NCBI GenBank assembly: GCA_026995935.1
Contig: JALWNK010000039.1
Span: 1-44,646, forward strand
DNA from: Deltaproteobacteria bacterium
GTDB lineage: Bacteria > Desulfobacterota > Dissulfuribacteria > Dissulfuribacterales > QOAL01
Length of the DNA: 44,646 bases
Direction of reading: 5' to 3'
The position numbers were made by a program, and so were the translations under genes. Within the stretch, counting starts at the first letter, position 1, and each line of letters opens with the position of its first letter. Positions 26,622-35,084 of this stretch are shown here, piece after piece. The notes under the pieces are model-generated. The model searched no databases, was not told the origin of the DNA, and was given only the letters and a program-made list of their open reading frames with translations.

Positions 26622-29600
26622 ATGACAAGTCTTATAGCACAATCAAAGGCCCTTGAGATCAACCTGAAGGAGACCCAGGTTGAACAGGTAGAGATCGAGG
26701 AGAAGTACCAGGTATTAAGAAAGGCGGTGGCAGGGTACAAGGGGGTGCTCAGGCAGGCAGACTACCTCCTTTTTGAGCTGCACCATCCTTTCAAAAACTG
26801 GGGTGCCCTTGTTTACGACTTAAGGTCCTTCTCCCTCAAAAATTTCAACACCTACGTCCGTTCACCCTTTGGAGTCCAGGCATGCGAGATACTCCTTGAT
26901 ACATTCCTCAAGCTTATAAAGGAGGCTCCGAGGGAAAAGGAGAAGAAGAGGGCCGCTGATGGTCTTCTTGCCTACATGGAAAAGATAGCAAGGGCCGCCG
27001 ATAATGAAACCCTCCATGGCCTCGTTCCAGCCCTTTCACGGGTCTTGCGGGAGCTTTCAAACGTGGATGATTCCATGGCCTATGCCATAGCAACAAGCTT
27101 TCACCCTCTGGCCAGGCTTGTAAAAAATCTTGCCCGCAGGCTTGAAGACGTGCCTGAGACCGACTCCATGTGGAAGTGGTGCAAGGAGCTTCTTTTGAAG
27201 GTGAGGCGCATAACCTACAACTACTGGCTCAGTCAGGATGGGCCGCAAAAGTGGCTGAAATCGAGTCTCACCCAGTATGGCCTCTGGATAGATGAGGAGG
27301 ACTACAAGCGCATCATGGCGCTTCTTGAGCCCGTCAGCCACGCCACCTTCAAGGCCCTGGTTGAAAGGACCAAAGAGATAGAAAAAGCCGATCATAATCC
27401 CAAGGAGGCTGCCCTGGCACTTGCCGAACTTCCGGGCCACGTGGACGTTGTAAAAAGGTATAAGGAGATAGCAAGGGCCCTCGGGCAGGCGCCCTGCAGG
27501 CTCTCTTTCAAGAAGGGCAAGAGGAAGGACGTTGACGGCATTTCCATCCATCTCCTTTTCCTCTTTCATATGGTGGAGATGGAGGGCCTTAACATCATCC
27601 ACGAGGAAGTTCTTCGCCAGCTCAACAAGAACCTCGTCTGCCTGGTAAAGACTGCAGATTTTGACGAACTGCGACAGATTATCCCCAAGAGTTTTGCTCT
27701 CCTTAAGCAGCAGATAGGCCAGTTTCCAAGGACCGCCCTTCAGTGCATAAATGCCCTGGGAACAGAGATACTTCAAAGGGAAAATACCAGGCTCATAGAG
27801 CTTTTTCTTGAACAGGTGGTTGCCTTTGGCTTCCAGACTCCTGGGGTCCAGGGCGTTGATACAGAGTGGCATGTGCTTTCAAACCCGGCGCATCTGCAAA
27901 ACATCAGGGCCTGGCTGGACCTGGTATGCCAGAAGCCAAAGGTCTGTAGCACCCTTCTTTCTGCCCTTACCATAAACCTCCAGCTGGGAGGCACCTGTAT
28001 TAAGGATACCGACCTTTTCCAGAGGGACATCACAAAGCTGTTAAATAGCGACATAGAGCCCATTTACAACCTGGTGAAGGAATTTGCCCGCTCAATCCCC
28101 GTTTACTTCAATGAGATAGGCGCAGAAGGCCTGCTGCGTGACGTCTCCACAGAGCTAGATGAAATATCCAAAAGACGCGACATACTCATTCACTTTCTCA
28201 GAAAGCAGAGTCACGTTGAAAGCAACAACCTCATTGTGGATTTCATCGAGGCCATCTTCAGTTTCTGGTACAGCAGACAGAAGGAGGGCCTTGCCCAGTT
28301 CCTTCCGCCTGAGATACTTGAGCAGATAAGCCCCTATGGCCCTTATGTGGATCATGTGCACAAGATTGTGCGTCACCTTGCCTCAAGGCTTGGTCTAGAG
28401 CCCTTTGCCAGAAAGGTTCACCTCTTTCTCAGTTCTTCAGAAGATGAGATAAGGCGGATTATTGACGAGGTCAGGGACGTGCCCCCTCAGGAAAAGCGCA
28501 GGGTGGAGCTTCTTATCAAGATGTACCGACTGGAGTACATGAAGTACAATCTTGGGGTCCAGGAGATACGTTTCAATCTGGAAGAGGCCAGGAAGCTTGG
28601 TTTTGAGGGCATGGACAGGGTCTTGGAGGTAATAGACTCAGAAGACAACGAGCATGCCCTTGAGGTCATACTGGATGAGATAGAAGAGCTGAAAAATATC
28701 ATCCTTTCAAAGGAGAAGTATGACGTCCAGGAGACCATCTATCACAAGCGCCACATTGCTGCGGATATCCCTTCCATGTATGGCAAGTACCACGAAAGGA
28801 AGTTTGATGCCCTGGGGCTAACGTTTCGTCTCGAGAACCTCGCAAATCTCTTTTTCGAGCGTCTCATCGCCCAGGTGGAGGTCCCGTTCATAACCAGATC
28901 CACCTTTGTAAATCTTCTTCGTCATCTTAAGCTTCTCTGGAGGGCCGTTCAGTTAAACGGGGTCTATTCCAAAAAATTTGCCACATATCTCACACTTCTT
29001 GAAAAGTCCCTGGGAGTGAGGCGTTTTTCCTTCACCCAATACCTGGACATAGTTAAGGGGCTTTCAGAAGGAGTAAAGGACATGATCTACGTCTATTACT
29101 TAAGCCCCCACGAGGAAAACCTGAACAAGATCATCCGCCAGTTGTGGCCTGACAAGCTTCTTCCAAAGTACAAGGCCATGATCAGAAAGGATGCCTCCAT
29201 ACAGGAGGTGATCCATCAGGTCTCAGAGGCCTTTCTCAGAGGTCTCATTTCTTCAACCTTTGGCCTTCAGCACCTGGACAACTTTGTGGCCAGGCTTTAC
29301 CAGGCATTGTCCAGCCAGAGGGAGTATCTTACCCCAAGGGAGCTGGACATGTTGCTAAGCTATGATCCGGAGCAGGACCTTTGCTCCATTCACCAGCCAG
29401 ACCGGGTGACAGGCAACCTCATTCAGCTAGGCAACAAGGGGTACAACCTCCTGCTTCTTGCACAGGCAGGCATTCCCGTTCCTCCTGCCATAATCGTAAC
29501 AACCGAGGTCTTCAGGTACTATTCCCTCTTTTACAAGCTGAAGGGGGCCTATCAGAATTTCAAAAGGCAGGTGCGGGAGGGGCTTTCCGAGCTGGAAGAG

Positions 29601-30905
29601 CGCTCGGGAATGCGCTTTGGAGACCCAGACAACCCACTTCTTCTTTCAGTGAGAAGTGGTGCGGCAATCTCCATGCCGGGCATGATGTCCACTGTAATCA
29701 ACGTGGGCATGAACCTGGAGATTGCAGAAGGACTTGCCAGGAAATATGGCAACAAGTGGTTTGCATGGGACAACTATCGCCGGTTCGTCCAGTCCTGGGC
29801 AATGTCCTTTGGTCTAGAAAGGGAGGTCTTCACCGCGCTTATGCAGGCCCAAAAGGCCCAGTACAATGTAGAGAAGAAGAGACAGTTTACAGGGGAGCAG
29901 ATGAAGGAGCTTGCCCTTGCCTACAGGGAGGCAGTAATCTCAAGGGGTGTGCATATAGAGGATGACCCCTTTGAGCAGCTTCTCATGTCCATAAGGCTTG
30001 TCCTGAATTCCTGGGACTCTGAAAAGGCGAGGGCCTACAGGGAGATAATGGAGATTTCAGACCATTGGGGCACGGCTGTAATAATCCAGGCCATGGCCTA
30101 TGGAAACCTCTCCGACAAGTCCGGGACAGGGGTCCTTTTCACTGCAAACCCCTACAAGAAGCTCGACAGGGTTAGTCTTTGGGGGGACTATACGGTTGGA
30201 AACCAGGGAGAAGACATAGTCAGCGGTCTTGTGGCAACAAACCCGATTTCCGTTGAGCAGAGCGAGGAGCTTGGCCTGAGCGTAGATGAAAGTCTTGAAA
30301 AAAGGTTTCCTGAAATATACGAGGCCCTTCTCAAGTGGGTCAGGTACCTGATTTTTGACAAGAAGTGGACCCCGCAAGAGATAGAGTTTACCTTCCAGGG
30401 GCCAAAGGCTGAAGACCTTTTCATTCTTCAGACCAGGGACATGGTCACAAAGCGAAGGACGCAGGTGGCCTTCTTTGTCCCATCCAAGGAGCTTGAAAAG
30501 AGCTATCTTGGAAGGGGCATTGGCGTTAGCGGCGGCGCATTAAGTGGCAAGGCAGTTTTCACCCTGGAAGAGATAGAGCGCATACGAAAAGAGGAGGCTG
30601 AAACAAAGCTCATACTTATAAGGTCCGATACGGTCCCAGACGACATCAAAGAGATATCATCTGCCGATGGCATACTTACTGCCAAGGGAGGGCAGACCTC
30701 CCATGCATCAATTGTGGCCTTCAGGCTGGATAAGACATGTGTGGTGGGCTGCGAGCAGCTCAAGGTCTATGAGCTTGAGGGAAGGGCAGAGATAAATGGT
30801 CACGTCATTCGTTCAGGGGATTACGTGAGCATTGACGGGCGAAATGGCTTTGTTTATTTGGGAAAACATCCGGTAAAGACAGAGGAAGATAATGCCATTA
30901 ATTAA
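26622..30905 (+). CDS. PEP/pyruvate dikinase-like protein with a large N-terminal helical region and no PEP barrel
   Basis: 1427 residues. Residues 1 to about 930 are almost wholly helical by pattern, starting with a coiled-coil-like segment (about 7-40), and match nothing I can name. From about 936 the PPDK/PEP-synthase ATP-grasp module appears: 'LGNKGYNLLLLAQAGIPVP' and 'SVRSGAAISMPGMMSTVINVG' (near 1007). The swivel phosphohistidine motif 'GGQTSHASIVAF' follows with His1361. The distance from the first module to the histidine (about 420) fits true PPDK, but the protein ends 66 residues later, so the C-terminal PEP/pyruvate barrel is missing. It should therefore move phosphate from ATP through His to some other acceptor, perhaps bound by the N-terminal region. 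It lies 3 nt after gapA and before gap2-pgk-tpiA, suggesting a carbon-metabolism role. Database names such as 'PEP/pyruvate-binding protein' would be only generic. Confidence 0.85.
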   Translation: MTSLIAQSKALEINLKETQVEQVEIEEKYQVLRKAVAGYKGVLRQADYLLFELHHPFKNWGALVYDLRSFSLKNFNTYVRSPFGVQACEILLDTFLKLIKEAPREKEKKRAADGLLAYMEKIARAADNETLHGLVPALSRVLRELSNVDDSMAYAIATSFHPLARLVKNLARRLEDVPETDSMWKWCKELLLKVRRITYNYWLSQDGPQKWLKSSLTQYGLWIDEEDYKRIMALLEPVSHATFKALVERTKEIEKADHNPKEAALALAELPGHVDVVKRYKEIARALGQAPCRLSFKKGKRKDVDGISIHLLFLFHMVEMEGLNIIHEEVLRQLNKNLVCLVKTADFDELRQIIPKSFALLKQQIGQFPRTALQCINALGTEILQRENTRLIELFLEQVVAFGFQTPGVQGVDTEWHVLSNPAHLQNIRAWLDLVCQKPKVCSTLLSALTINLQLGGTCIKDTDLFQRDITKLLNSDIEPIYNLVKEFARSIPVYFNEIGAEGLLRDVSTELDEISKRRDILIHFLRKQSHVESNNLIVDFIEAIFSFWYSRQKEGLAQFLPPEILEQISPYGPYVDHVHKIVRHLASRLGLEPFARKVHLFLSSSEDEIRRIIDEVRDVPPQEKRRVELLIKMYRLEYMKYNLGVQEIRFNLEEARKLGFEGMDRVLEVIDSEDNEHALEVILDEIEELKNIILSKEKYDVQETIYHKRHIAADIPSMYGKYHERKFDALGLTFRLENLANLFFERLIAQVEVPFITRSTFVNLLRHLKLLWRAVQLNGVYSKKFATYLTLLEKSLGVRRFSFTQYLDIVKGLSEGVKDMIYVYYLSPHEENLNKIIRQLWPDKLLPKYKAMIRKDASIQEVIHQVSEAFLRGLISSTFGLQHLDNFVARLYQALSSQREYLTPRELDMLLSYDPEQDLCSIHQPDRVTGNLIQLGNKGYNLLLLAQAGIPVPPAIIVTTEVFRYYSLFYKLKGAYQNFKRQVREGLSELEERSGMRFGDPDNPLLLSVRSGAAISMPGMMSTVINVGMNLEIAEGLARKYGNKWFAWDNYRRFVQSWAMSFGLEREVFTALMQAQKAQYNVEKKRQFTGEQMKELALAYREAVISRGVHIEDDPFEQLLMSIRLVLNSWDSEKARAYREIMEISDHWGTAVIIQAMAYGNLSDKSGTGVLFTANPYKKLDRVSLWGDYTVGNQGEDIVSGLVATNPISVEQSEELGLSVDESLEKRFPEIYEALLKWVRYLIFDKKWTPQEIEFTFQGPKAEDLFILQTRDMVTKRRTQVAFFVPSKELEKSYLGRGIGVSGGALSGKAVFTLEEIERIRKEEAETKLILIRSDTVPDDIKEISSADGILTAKGGQTSHASIVAFRLDKTCVVGCEQLKVYELEGRAEINGHVIRSGDYVSIDGRNGFVYLGKHPVKTEEDNAIN

Positions 30906-30923
30906 TTGGAAATCTGTAGGTGG

Positions 30924-30947
30924 CTATAGACTTGCTATAGATTTTTT
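30924..30947 (+). terminator. Weak terminator after the dikinase-like gene
   Basis: Two CTATAG copies (30924-30929 and 30935-30940), self-complementary in sequence, can form a 6-bp stem with a 5-nt loop. ATTTTTT follows at once. The stem is AT-rich, so termination is probably partial. Confidence 0.4.
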
Positions 30948-31019
30948 ATAAAATAATTCTTAAAAAATAAGAGATAGAGAGTTGAAAGAATCAGAAAAAG
31001 ATTGGAGGAGGTACCCTAA

Positions 31020-32270
31020 ATGTCTGAAGCCCGCCCCATGAAACTCGGTATTAACGGACTTGGGAGAATTGGAAAGCTCAGTTTATGGTATCACGTCAGC
31101 AAGAAGGATTTTTCCGAAATAGTTATCAACACAGGCCGGCATGTGGGTCAGGGCCTTGCCGATATCGCCCATGCCATTGAGATGGACAGCACCTATGGGA
31201 GGCTAGGAAGCTACCTTTATGGATACAAGTGTCCGCGGGTGGTTGAGAATCTAGATGAAAAGACTGGCCGCATGACTGTAGATGGGGTGCCTGTCACTAT
31301 CTTGAGGGAAAGCCGGGACCCCAGGGGGATAAACTGGGCAGAGCATAACGTAAAGCTTGTCGTGGATACCACTGGCGTATTCAGGGACCCTACTGCCCCT
31401 CCCGATGACCCAAAGGGAAGCCTGAGGGGCCATCTAGAGGCTGGGGCCGAGAAAGTCATCCTTTCTGCACCCTTTAAGATCAAAGACAAGGCGGCCGAGA
31501 TGCCGGAAGATGCGGTGACAACAGTCATGGGAATAAACGAGGATGACTACATTCCTGAAAAACACAAGTTGATCTCTGCAGCCTCCTGTACCACTACCTG
31601 TCTGTCCTTCATGGTAAAGCCTATTCTTGATCATTTCGGTGCAAACCGGATTCTGTCTGCGTCCATGGTGACGGTGCACGCGGCAACAGGAAGCCAGCAG
31701 GTCCTTGACAGGCTTCCAAAGACAGGGGCAAAGGACCTTAGGAAAAACAGAAGTATATTCAATAACATAATCCTCACCACCACAGGGGCGGCGAAGGCCT
31801 TGGCACTGGTTATCCCTGAGATGAAAAATATTGGCTTCATTGCCGAATCGGTACGGGTCCCAACAAACACGGGCTCTCTTATCGTCCTTGTTCTAACCAT
31901 TCATGATGAGAGCCTGGAGGACCCAATCAATCGGAACGTCATAAATTCCATTTACAAAAACGCTGCAGAGGGCCCGATGAAAGGTCGTCTTATCTACACG
32001 GAGACCCAACACGTATCAAGCGACATTATTGGAATGCCTGCTGCGGCTGCCATTATAGAAGGCACCGAGACCCACACCAGGACTGCTGCCATTCAGATAG
32101 ATCCCAGGAAGGCGTGCAGGGGCCTGGAAGAGTCCACTCAGATCATTTGTGATACCATAAGCGTGCCGGTTACCCAGGTGGTTGTTTACGGATGGTATGA
32201 CAACGAGCTTGGCAGTTACACCAATATGCTTGGCGAAAGGACCACATCCATCGCCGATTCCATGCTCTAG
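31020..32270 (+). CDS. Divergent glyceraldehyde-3-phosphate dehydrogenase paralogue
   Basis: 416 residues, about 80 longer than gapA. GGAGGAGG at 31004-31011 supports the ATG at 31020. The Rossmann motif 'INGLGRIGK' (11-19) is kept, but the position of the NAD-selective aspartate (Asp37 in GapA) is Thr38 in 'VINTGR', followed by Arg40. The catalytic Cys190 ('AASCTTTCLS', where GapA has CTTN) and His220 ('TVHAATGSQQ') are kept, as is the sugar-phosphate region 'SVRVPTNTGS'. 'WYDNELGSY' replaces 'WYDNEWGYS'. Insertions around 60-80 and 125-140 account for much of the extra length. It probably oxidises or reduces a triose phosphate with NADP or mixed cofactor use (inference). It leads into pgk and tpiA. 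Confidence 0.88.
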   Translation: MSEARPMKLGINGLGRIGKLSLWYHVSKKDFSEIVINTGRHVGQGLADIAHAIEMDSTYGRLGSYLYGYKCPRVVENLDEKTGRMTVDGVPVTILRESRDPRGINWAEHNVKLVVDTTGVFRDPTAPPDDPKGSLRGHLEAGAEKVILSAPFKIKDKAAEMPEDAVTTVMGINEDDYIPEKHKLISAASCTTTCLSFMVKPILDHFGANRILSASMVTVHAATGSQQVLDRLPKTGAKDLRKNRSIFNNIILTTTGAAKALALVIPEMKNIGFIAESVRVPTNTGSLIVLVLTIHDESLEDPINRNVINSIYKNAAEGPMKGRLIYTETQHVSSDIIGMPAAAAIIEGTETHTRTAAIQIDPRKACRGLEESTQIICDTISVPVTQVVVYGWYDNELGSYTNMLGERTTSIADSML

Positions 32271-32299
32271 CCAAAAAGGAAAGGTAAAGGAGGCCCCAA

Positions 32300-33499
32300 A
32301 TGATCAAGTTCATAGACGAGCTTGACTTTGACGATAAAAGGCTTTTTCTCAGGGTGGATTTCAATGTACCCCTGGATGAGAAACTTGAGATCACCGATGA
32401 CAATCGTATAAGGGCGGCACTTCCCACTGTAAGATACGCCATGGAAAATGGTGCAAGGCTCGTTGTGGCTTCACACCTTGGAAGGCCAAAGGGAGAAAAA
32501 AGACCCGAGTTCAGCCTGGCTCCAGTTGCCGAAAGGCTGGGTCTGCTGCTTGATAAGAAGGTCCTCATGGCCCCTGATTGTATTGGGCCGGACGTAGAAA
32601 AGATGGTAAATAGTCTTGAGCCAGGGCAGGTGCTAATGCTTGAAAACCTTCGTTTTCATAAGGAAGAGACGCAAAACGACCCTCAGTTCGCTTCCTCCCT
32701 TGCATCCCTTTGTGACGTATATGTGAACGATGCCTTTGCCGTCTCCCATAGGGCCCACGCCTCAGTGGTTGGTGTGCCTGAAAGGGTAAGCGTTTGCGGT
32801 GCAGGTTTTCTTATGAAAAACGAGATAACCTACTTTGAAAAGGCCATGAAGGATCCTGAGCGGCCATTTCTTGCCATTCTTGGTGGTGCAAAGGTATCAA
32901 GCAAACTTGGGGCAATAGAGAATATACTTTCAAAGGTGGACAGTCTTCTCATAGGCGGGGCCATGGCAAATACGTTTCTTCTTGCCAGCGGATATTCTGT
33001 GGGAAGGTCTATGGTGGAGAAGGACCTGGTAGAGACGGCAAAAGAGATAATGGACAGGGCAAAGCAGTCTGGAACGGGCTTCTTCCTGCCAGTTGATGTG
33101 GTGGTGGCTGAGGAGCTTGGCCCTGGCGTATCCTTTAAGGCCGTTTCCGTGGACCAGGTGCCAGATGATATGATGATTGTGGACATAGGACCAGGGACCG
33201 TTGACCTTTTCAGGGATGAGATAAAAAAGGCAAAGACCATAGTATGGAACGGGCCTGTTGGGGCCTTTGAAATAGAGCCATTTGACAAGGGGACCGTTGA
33301 GATTGCACGCGCTGTGGGCTCAAGCCCTGCCCTTTCAATAATAGGTGGCGGGGATACGGGTGCTGCAGTCAAAAAGGCCGGCGAGAGTGACAACGTCTCC
33401 TACATATCCACGGGTGGCGGTGCCTTTTTGACCCTTTTGGAAGGAAAAGAACTTCCCGGTTTTAAGGCCCTGGAAAGGTGTGCAAGTCAGGGTTCATAA
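32300..33499 (+). CDS. pgk: Phosphoglycerate kinase
   Basis: 399 residues, normal length. It interconverts 1,3-bisphosphoglycerate and 3-phosphoglycerate with ADP/ATP. 'RVDFNVP' is at 18-24, 'LASHLGRPKG' style substrate loop near 52-62, hinge 'LGGAKVSSKL', and the C-terminal nucleotide loops 'GGGDTGAAVKK' and 'STGGGAFLTLLEGK'. AAGGAGG lies just upstream. It sits 29 nt after the second GAPDH and 9 nt before tpiA. Confidence 0.97.
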   Translation: MIKFIDELDFDDKRLFLRVDFNVPLDEKLEITDDNRIRAALPTVRYAMENGARLVVASHLGRPKGEKRPEFSLAPVAERLGLLLDKKVLMAPDCIGPDVEKMVNSLEPGQVLMLENLRFHKEETQNDPQFASSLASLCDVYVNDAFAVSHRAHASVVGVPERVSVCGAGFLMKNEITYFEKAMKDPERPFLAILGGAKVSSKLGAIENILSKVDSLLIGGAMANTFLLASGYSVGRSMVEKDLVETAKEIMDRAKQSGTGFFLPVDVVVAEELGPGVSFKAVSVDQVPDDMMIVDIGPGTVDLFRDEIKKAKTIVWNGPVGAFEIEPFDKGTVEIARAVGSSPALSIIGGGDTGAAVKKAGESDNVSYISTGGGAFLTLLEGKELPGFKALERCASQGS

Positions 33500-33508
33500 G
33501 GAGGCAGG

Positions 33509-34276
33509 ATGGATAAGAAAAGGAGGCCGCTTCTTGCAGCAAACTGGAAGATGTACAAGACCCTGTCGGAAATGGAGAAATACCTTTCCTCGTTCCTTGG
33601 CCTTGTGGCCGGTATTGACGACAGGGATATCATGCTTGCCCCAAACTACACCTGTCTTAACCGTATGGTGGAGTTGCTCAATGGAAGTAACGTGAAAGTA
33701 GCTGCCCAGAATATGTTTTATCAGGACGAAGGGGCCTTCACAGGAGAGATTTCACCGAAGATGCTCCTTGATATGGGGATAAATACGGTAATAGTTGGCC
33801 ATTCTGAAAGGCGACACATCTTCCACGAAGACGACGAGCTGATAAACCAAAAGATCAGGTCTGCGATATCCCACGAGATGAAGCCTATTTTCTGTATTGG
33901 TGAGACCCTGGAAGAGAGAGAGGCCGGTAAAACCTCCAGAGTCCTTGAATACCAAATAAGGCTGGGGCTCAAGGGATTACAGAACAAGGACGTTCCCAAA
34001 ATAGTTGTTGCTTACGAGCCTGTTTGGGCAATAGGCACAGGCAAGACCGCAAGCCTTGAGCAGATACAGGAGGCCCACAGACTTGTTCGCGACATGGTAG
34101 GGGAACTTGCAGGAGAAGATATTGCAGAAAAGCTGAGAATATTGTATGGTGGCTCGGTCAAACCAGCAAATGTTAAGGATATCATGTCGCTGGATGACGT
34201 TGACGGGGCACTTGTAGGCGGTGCCTCACTTGAACCGGAAAGCTTTGCTAAAATTGTGAGATTTGAAGAAAATTAG
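33509..34276 (+). CDS. tpiA: Triosephosphate isomerase
   Basis: 255 residues. Catalytic residues are visible: Asn12 and Lys14 in 'AANWKM', His98 in 'VGHSERR' and Glu170 in 'AYEPVWAIGTG', with the phosphate loop 'LYGGSVKPAN' and 'VGGASLEPESF' near the C-terminus. AGGAGG overlaps the end of pgk, giving a tight operon. It is followed after 21 nt by secG, an order seen widely in bacteria. Confidence 0.97.
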   Translation: MDKKRRPLLAANWKMYKTLSEMEKYLSSFLGLVAGIDDRDIMLAPNYTCLNRMVELLNGSNVKVAAQNMFYQDEGAFTGEISPKMLLDMGINTVIVGHSERRHIFHEDDELINQKIRSAISHEMKPIFCIGETLEEREAGKTSRVLEYQIRLGLKGLQNKDVPKIVVAYEPVWAIGTGKTASLEQIQEAHRLVRDMVGELAGEDIAEKLRILYGGSVKPANVKDIMSLDDVDGALVGGASLEPESFAKIVRFEEN

Positions 34277-34297
34277 TAATATTTGGGTCCTTATTAA

Positions 34298-34780
34298 ATG
34301 CAGCCATTTTTGATAGCAGTCCATGTGATTACTTGTATAATATTGGTGATTACCGTATTGCTTCAGCAGGGAAAGGGTGCTGAAGTGGGTGCGGTATTTG
34401 GTTCCAGTGAGGCCATATTTGGTAGTGCCGGGCCTGCAACCTTGTTGAGTAAGATAACTACTGCATGTGCCATCATATTCATGCTGACGTCTCTGTCCCT
34501 TACCTACCTTTCCATTCAGAACAGGGGGCAGTCGGTAATGAGAAACGTGCAACAGGTGCCAGTTACTCCCAGCGTGCCAGGCCAGATCGTGCCTAACGCA
34601 CAGGGTACTGGCCAAAAGGTTAAGCAGGCACCAGTGTCAGTTGAACATTCAAAAAAACTGAATAATGAATCAACAAAACCTTCGGGAGAGGCTCCCAGGA
34701 AAGACCAGGCAACAGCGCCTGTGTCCAGTCAAGCCAATGAGCCGGTCAAGGCGGATACCGGCAACAGGGATAAACACTGA
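34298..34780 (+). CDS. secG: Preprotein translocase subunit SecG
   Basis: 160 residues. Two membrane segments (about 3-24 and 48-70) flank the loop 'QQGKGAEVGAVFGSSEAIFGSAGPATLLSK', which is the SecG signature. The C-terminal half (about 85-160) is a long hydrophilic tail rich in Gln, Pro, Lys and Ser, an extension relative to the ~110-residue E. coli SecG. It sits between tpiA and a tRNA-Leu gene that begins 9 nt after its stop. Confidence 0.93.
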   Translation: MQPFLIAVHVITCIILVITVLLQQGKGAEVGAVFGSSEAIFGSAGPATLLSKITTACAIIFMLTSLSLTYLSIQNRGQSVMRNVQQVPVTPSVPGQIVPNAQGTGQKVKQAPVSVEHSKKLNNESTKPSGEAPRKDQATAPVSSQANEPVKADTGNRDKH

Positions 34781-34789
34781 ATCTTTAGT

Positions 34790-34876
34790 GCCGAAGTGGT
34801 GGAATTGGTAGACACGCTATCTTGAGGGGGTAGTGGGCAACCGCCCGTGGGGGTTCGAATCCCCCCTTCGGCACCA
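34790..34876 (+). tRNA. leuU-like: tRNA-Leu (GAG)
   Basis: 87 nt including an encoded CCA. The acceptor stem is GCCGAAG/CTTCGGC. The anticodon stem CTATC/GGTAG frames the loop TTGAGGG, giving anticodon GAG for CUC/CUU leucine codons. A long variable arm (TGGGCAACCGCCCG region) marks a class II tRNA, and the T arm contains GGTTCGAATCC. It is probably co-transcribed with secG, as with leuU in E. coli. Confidence 0.97.
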
Positions 34877-34937
34877 TTTTGGAATTACCCTTGTGGGCCA
34901 TTTTCCACTGGGTGAGGGATGTTACGAATTATTCCCC

Positions 34938-34966
34938 TTGACATTTTTTCTTAATGGTAATATAAA
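34938..34966 (+). promoter_or_regulatory. Sigma70-type promoter of sat
   Basis: TTGACA at 34938-34943 and TATAAA at 34961-34966 are separated by exactly 17 nt, a near-perfect housekeeping promoter. A second TATAAT at 34997-35002 lies downstream with a poorer -35 (TTGAAA, 20-nt spacer). The leader to sat would be about 110 nt. Confidence 0.8.
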
Positions 34967-35006
34967 ATTCTTGAAATTTTCTGAGCGGAGATTCATTATA
35001 ATTCTT

Positions 35007-35024
35007 AATGAATGAGTATTCATT
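35007..35024. promoter_or_regulatory. Palindromic 7-4-7 operator candidate upstream of sat
   Basis: AATGAAT, GAGT, ATTCATT form a perfect 7-bp inverted repeat with a 4-nt spacer. An overlapping repeat, ATTCATTA (34991-34998) with TAATGAAT (35006-35013), shares its left arm. Size and position (about 35 nt after the predicted transcription start) suit a dimeric regulator. The sequence does not match the Rex or HcpR consensus known from sulfate reducers, so the regulator is unknown. Confidence 0.5.
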
Positions 35025-35084
35025 TATATTTCACGGGTAGTAGGCAAAAACTCGAAAAATTCTTAAGAAAGGAGAATTAGGGAA

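Noticed and set aside
27057-27872. 271-codon open frame antisense to the dikinase-like gene
   Set aside because: Opposite-strand shadow of a real, long coding frame.
34887-34911. Hairpin after tRNA-Leu as a terminator
   Set aside because: The stem CCC-GTGG/CCAC-GGG is interrupted and no T-run follows.
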